From contig NZ_VCPC01000003.1 of NCBI RefSeq assembly GCF_005938225.1, forward strand, positions 310,001-374,000: a stretch of 64,000 nucleotides of DNA. Reading direction: 5' to 3'. Within the stretch, counting starts at the first letter, position 1. Each line of letters starts with the position of its first letter. The notes beneath the pieces were generated by a model. It was not told where the DNA came from. It saw only the letters and a program-made list of their open reading frames with translations, and made no database searches. The position numbers and the translations under genes are program-made. This DNA is from Arenibacterium halophilum (GTDB lineage: Bacteria; Pseudomonadota; Alphaproteobacteria; Rhodobacterales; Rhodobacteraceae). This document shows positions 60,798-64,000 of the stretch, in pieces.

Positions 60798-61045
60798 CCT
60801 TGGACATCCTCTATTTCGCATGGGTGCGCGAACGCATCGGCGAGCCGCGCGAACGCCTGGAAACCTCTGCGAAAACGGTTGCCGGGCTGGTCGAGGAACT
60901 GCGCGCCCGCGAACCCCGTTATGCCGCGGCTTTCGCCGATCTTTCCGCGCTGCGTGTGGCCCTGGACCAGGAACTGGCCGACTTCGACGCGCCGCTTGAC
61001 GGTGTGCGCGAAGTGGCGTTTTTCCCGCCGATGACCGGGGGTTGA
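60794..61045 (+). CDS. moaD: Molybdopterin synthase sulphur carrier subunit
   Basis: An 83-aa ubiquitin-like MoaD. It starts with GTG at 60794 overlapping the pgsA stop, opens LDILYFAWVRERIG and ends in the essential di-glycine PPMTGG, whose C-terminal Gly is thiocarboxylated. It pairs with MoaE, whose gene starts three bases later, to convert precursor Z to molybdopterin for molybdoenzymes. Confidence 0.95.
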   Translation: MTLDILYFAWVRERIGEPRERLETSAKTVAGLVEELRAREPRYAAAFADLSALRVALDQELADFDAPLDGVREVAFFPPMTGG

Positions 61046-61048
61046 CCG

Positions 61049-61489
61049 GTGATTGTCCGCGTGCAGGCAGAAGATTTTGATACTGGCGCTGAACTCGCCG
61101 ATTTTGCCGCCGACCGGCAGGACGTTGGGGCCGTCGTCTCGTTCACCGGCGTGGTGCGCGACAGCGATGCTATGCTCGACCGGATGGAGATCGAGCACTA
61201 TCCGGGCATGACTGAAAGGGCCCTGACCGATATCGCAGCGACTGCAATGTCCCGGTGGGAGTTGGCCGATGCCTTGGTCATCCATCGCCACGGAGCGCTT
61301 AGGCCCGGCGAAAGGATCATGATGGTGGCAACCGCCGCCGCGCATCGCCGCGCCGCTTTCGAGGCCGCCGATTTCCTGATGGATTACCTGAAATCCCGCG
61401 CGCCCTTCTGGAAAAAGGAAGTCACCCGCGCGGGGGAAAATTGGGTTGCCGCGAAAGACGATGACGAGGCTGCACTGGGCCGCTGGTAG
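61049..61489 (+). CDS. moaE: Molybdopterin synthase catalytic subunit
   Basis: A 146-aa enzyme subunit. GTG at 61049 begins VIVRVQAEDFDTGAEL; VGAVVSFTGVVRD, LVIHRHGALRPGERIMMVAT and the C-terminal FWKKEVTRAGENWVAAKDDD (containing the catalytic Lys-Lys) are MoaE hallmarks. It acts with MoaD in the cytoplasm. A family 2 palindromic repeat lies directly downstream and may end the uvrC-pgsA-moaDE transcript. Confidence 0.95.
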   Translation: MIVRVQAEDFDTGAELADFAADRQDVGAVVSFTGVVRDSDAMLDRMEIEHYPGMTERALTDIAATAMSRWELADALVIHRHGALRPGERIMMVATAAAHRRAAFEAADFLMDYLKSRAPFWKKEVTRAGENWVAAKDDDEAALGRW

Positions 61490-61528
61490 CGCGGAACGCC
61501 AGCCTTGGCATGATCGGCGAGGTTAGAC

Positions 61529-61608
61529 TTTGAGTATTTGGGCCGAAAAGAACGGGGGACTCCGGGACTGGAAACGCCCTGGGCTTCTTTTCGGTAAAAA
61601 TACTCAAA
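61529..61608 (+). repeat. Palindromic intergenic repeat, family 2, copy B
   Basis: Arms at 61529-61552 (TTTGAGTATTTGGGCCGAAA...) and 61585-61608 (...TTCGGTAAAAATACTCAAA), 21 of 24 positions complementary, with a 32-base loop. It shares GAGTATTT...CCGAAAAGAA with the hairpin at 14792-14850. It sits 40 bp after moaE and may also work as a terminator or transcript stabiliser. Confidence 0.75.
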
Positions 61609-61656
61609 CTCCGACATGTCGCCACAAGCTGCGGCCAACTATGTCACGCCCGCACC

Positions 61657-61983
61657 TCAGGTCGACCGCGCGCGTTCCACGTAGCTGCGCAGTTCTTCGG
61701 CCTCTTGCCGCGCCTCGCGCAGGCCTTCCATGGCGGCGCGCAATTCGGCTTCGGTCTGGGCCAACTGGTTCGACAAGTCGGCTTCGCGTTGTTGCAGCCA
61801 GGCGATGGCTTCGTCGCGGGTTTCCTCGGCGTCGTGCAATTCCTGGCTCATCCGGTCCAATTCGTTCACGTCGCTGGCGCTGACCCGGGTGAAGCGGTGC
61901 ACCAGCCAGTTGGCGAACCATCCAAGCGCGAAGGCGACAAACAGGATGATGGCCGTGGTGACGATGAATTCCAGTCTATTCAC
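61657..61983 (-). CDS. Membrane-anchored coiled-coil protein paired with OmpA-family gene
   Basis: A 108-aa protein: a hydrophobic N-terminal helix (LEFIVTTAIILFVAFALGWFANWLV, about residues 4-28) followed by a long charged coiled coil (SQELHDAEETRDEAIAWLQQ ... EAELRAAMEGLREARQEAEE). The start is GTG at 61983, overlapping the OmpA-family stop by eight bases. No family is recognised. It is predicted to sit in the inner membrane with the coil in the cytoplasm or periplasm, and translation is probably coupled to the OmpA-family gene. Confidence 0.75.
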   Translation of the reverse strand: MNRLEFIVTTAIILFVAFALGWFANWLVHRFTRVSASDVNELDRMSQELHDAEETRDEAIAWLQQREADLSNQLAQTEAELRAAMEGLREARQEAEELRSYVERARST

Positions 61984-63928
61984 TTGCGGCGCCCTCTGTT
62001 GCCTCATCCTCCGAGCCCGTCTCGGGGGCGTCATCGGATGCCGCCGCGTCGTCGGTGCTGTCTGACTGCAACTGCTGGGCGACGGCGTCAAGCGTGCTGG
62101 TGCGTTCCGGCGTCGTTTGCGGGCGGATCAGGCGGAATTCGATGCGGCGGTTCGCCTCGCGGCCGTCTTCCGTCTTGTTGGTGGCGATCGGGTTCGCCTC
62201 TCCATAGCCGCGCGCGGTGTAGCTGGCCGTGAGGATGCGGCGGGCGCGCAATTCGTTCAGCACCGATTGCGCACGGTCCTGCGAGAGTTGCTGATTCATC
62301 GACTCGCGGCCCTGGCTATCGGTGTGGCCCTGAATCTCGACCCGGATGTCGCCGCAGATATCAAGGATCTCGGCGATGGCGTTCATTGTATCCAGCGATT
62401 CCGCCGCGATGGTGGCCGAGCCGGGTTCAAAGGTGATCTTGCCGCTGGTGCGCTGCACTTCGGCGATTTCGGCTTCGCACATTTCCGGCGTCACGATATC
62501 GGCCTGCGGCAGGGGCGGGGCCTTGTAGGCGATCGAAAGGTCGAAGGTTTCCGCCTCGCCCAGTCGTTTCGCCAGCAGTCCGGCGATATCGGCCTGCGCG
62601 TCTTCGCGAGTGGCGGTGCCATGCAGGGTCAACTCGTCAGGTTTCACCGTCACCGCGCCGTTCGACAGTTGCGACAGAGCCTCGAGCCCGGCAAGCACGC
62701 GTACCGGCCAGTCGGAGGGCAGGTTGTCGGCAGTGCGCGCGGCCGAGTGCACCGCCGAGGCACCAAAGCGCGCGCGGGCATAGGCATCGGCCATCATTTG
62801 CAGGTTGTCGTCGGACAGGCGTCCGCGCAGCTGCACCAGCCCCTCGGGGCTGAGGGTGGCGGTGAATTCGGGCGGGCCATCGGTTCCGGCTTCAGCCGGG
62901 CGGGTGAGCACAGGATGCAGCGAGAACACCGGTGGCAGCGCGGCTTCAAGTTCGCCCACCACGCGATCGAAGGCTTCGGTGCTGACGGTCTCGGCCGCAA
63001 CCAGCGTCACGTCGGCGTCGGCGAAGGTGACGGATCCGGCGCCAAGGTCGCGCAATGCGGCCAGCGCCTGCGCTACGGCTTCGGCCCATGCGGGCGAGGG
63101 CACGCCCAGACCGATCCGGCATTGTGCACCGGCTTGCCCGCCAGCTCCGGCGGCGGCGGCCAGAATGCGGGCGCGGGCCTGTTCGGTGTCGGCCGAGCAG
63201 GCATCGAACCGCCCGCCGGTGTCGTCGATGATATAGCGCAGCGTAAAGGGCGTGATCACCGGCCGCGGCGCAGAGACTTGCAGCGCCATCTTCAGCCCCT
63301 CGGGCACGGCGCGGTTCAAGGCGCGCTCCATCTTTGCCTTTTCCTCGCGGCTGGCGGCGATGGCCGTAATCTCGATCCGGCCGGCATCGACCGAGATTTT
63401 CGAGCGGGGCAGGTCGCGCAGCGCGGTGATCGTAAAATCAATCGCGGCGTCCCAGCCTTCGGGCACCGGGTGGTTCGCGGTTTGCAGCAGGTCCGACACC
63501 TGCCCGGGCGCAGCGATTTTTTCCAGCCGTTCGATCAGGGCGGCGCGGTCGGTCGAGGTGGGGATCAACCCGCTGACCGACAGGCCGGATTCATTGCGCA
63601 GAATCTCGGCCGAAAACCGTGGCGGCGCAATATCTTGCGTGGGGGCGACATCGGTCTGGTCGATCACCCGTGCGGCATCGACGATCTGCCCGGCACGGCT
63701 GATCGCCTGAAAACGGCGCGCCTCGGTCGGGGCGGTGCCCGTCAGGATCACCCGCAGCCCGTCGGCCTGAACCTCGGCCCAGTCGTTGCCTTGTGTGTCC
63801 AGCGCGGTGCGCACCTCGATCTCGGTCGTCCGCTCGACCCCCGTGGCCATGACACCGGCCGCGGCCAGACAGGCGCAGGCGGCAAGGGCAAAGGTGGCGA
63901 GGACGATGAAAACCTTGGTAAATCGCAT
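61976..63928 (-). CDS. OmpA-family peptidoglycan-associated protein with BON-like repeats
   Basis: A 650-aa exported protein. It has an N-terminal hydrophobic segment (FTKVFIVLATFALAACACLAAAGV), a long middle with repeated BON-like units (for example VRVILTGTAPTEARRFQAIS and LVQLRGRLSDDNLQMMADAY), and a C-terminal OmpA domain (about residues 530-620: IRVEIQGHTDSQGRESMNQQ, ARGYGEANPIATNKTEDGRE, ANRRIEFRL) that binds peptidoglycan. ATG at 63928 is chosen over 63988 because of the signal-like start. The remaining 72 bp to the window end show nothing further. Confidence 0.85.
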   Translation of the reverse strand: MRFTKVFIVLATFALAACACLAAAGVMATGVERTTEIEVRTALDTQGNDWAEVQADGLRVILTGTAPTEARRFQAISRAGQIVDAARVIDQTDVAPTQDIAPPRFSAEILRNESGLSVSGLIPTSTDRAALIERLEKIAAPGQVSDLLQTANHPVPEGWDAAIDFTITALRDLPRSKISVDAGRIEITAIAASREEKAKMERALNRAVPEGLKMALQVSAPRPVITPFTLRYIIDDTGGRFDACSADTEQARARILAAAAGAGGQAGAQCRIGLGVPSPAWAEAVAQALAALRDLGAGSVTFADADVTLVAAETVSTEAFDRVVGELEAALPPVFSLHPVLTRPAEAGTDGPPEFTATLSPEGLVQLRGRLSDDNLQMMADAYARARFGASAVHSAARTADNLPSDWPVRVLAGLEALSQLSNGAVTVKPDELTLHGTATREDAQADIAGLLAKRLGEAETFDLSIAYKAPPLPQADIVTPEMCEAEIAEVQRTSGKITFEPGSATIAAESLDTMNAIAEILDICGDIRVEIQGHTDSQGRESMNQQLSQDRAQSVLNELRARRILTASYTARGYGEANPIATNKTEDGREANRRIEFRLIRPQTTPERTSTLDAVAQQLQSDSTDDAAASDDAPETGSEDEATEGAASE

Positions 63929-64000
63929 GGGTAACCCGGGATCGTGGACAGACCTGAATGTCTTAGCCGCCTGTGCCCTTGGGTTCAATCAGGCGAACAG

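Overview
The window reads as chromosomal DNA of a high-GC alphaproteobacterium, most likely Rhodobacterales (Roseobacter group). This rests on family resemblance, tightly overlapped operons, a PhyR-NepR-EcfG general stress locus and two palindromic intergenic repeat families; no rRNA or other phylogenetic marker is available to confirm it.

Layout. 0-7.8 kb: the end of a urea-type (UrtD/UrtE-like) ABC importer converges on a minus-strand block for amide or N-methyl compound breakdown (HyuA, HyuB, FAD oxidoreductase, uronate-dehydrogenase-like SDR), headed by a DgoK-like sugar kinase and a LysR regulator. 8.7-20.2 kb: a carbohydrate operon with LacI regulator, TIM-barrel isomerase, Gfo/Idh oxidoreductase, a complete CUT1-type ABC importer and a fused DhaK-DhaL kinase. 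A shared 16-bp operator-like palindrome occurs before lacI and twice before the importer. GAPDH follows. 21.7-24.0 kb: exopolysaccharide pair (a CpsD-like ATPase with a degenerate P-loop, and a Wzz-like protein). 24.0-30.5 kb: xylBA, a di-haem peroxidase, a CRTAC1-type beta-propeller protein and a desaturase. 30.8-33.0 kb: divergent hemC/hemE and tRNA-Met(CAT).

33.3-38.1 kb is a compact minus-strand operon next to the tRNA gene: thermostable-haemolysin-family protein, AMP-forming ligase, SDR and TauD-type dioxygenase, followed by a DUF2147 protein and a membrane-anchored LuxR-type regulator. It looks like a small-molecule (possibly signalling) biosynthesis cluster and is the strongest candidate for an undescribed system.

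38.7-48.6 kb: purU, a Crp/Fnr regulator, and the general stress response core (phyR divergent from nepR-ecfG-kinase-PLD). Matches to the EcfG promoter (GGAAC, 16-17 bp, CGTT) lie before phyR and nepR (overlapping head-to-head), a DUF883/holin pair, a DUF1328 gene and an AI-2E transporter gene, with a weaker one before a PLDc_N gene, so a local stress regulon surrounds its regulator. 48.6-52.6 kb: the Anbu proteasome-like peptidase with transglutaminase, alpha-E and circularly permuted ATP-grasp proteins. 52.8-64 kb: CoxG-like protein, ABC exporter, S49 protease, a tiny zinc-ribbon membrane protein, CaCA antiporter, SDR, uvrC-pgsA-moaD-moaE, and an OmpA-family protein with a coiled-coil membrane partner.

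No CRISPR array, transposase, integrase or rRNA was seen.
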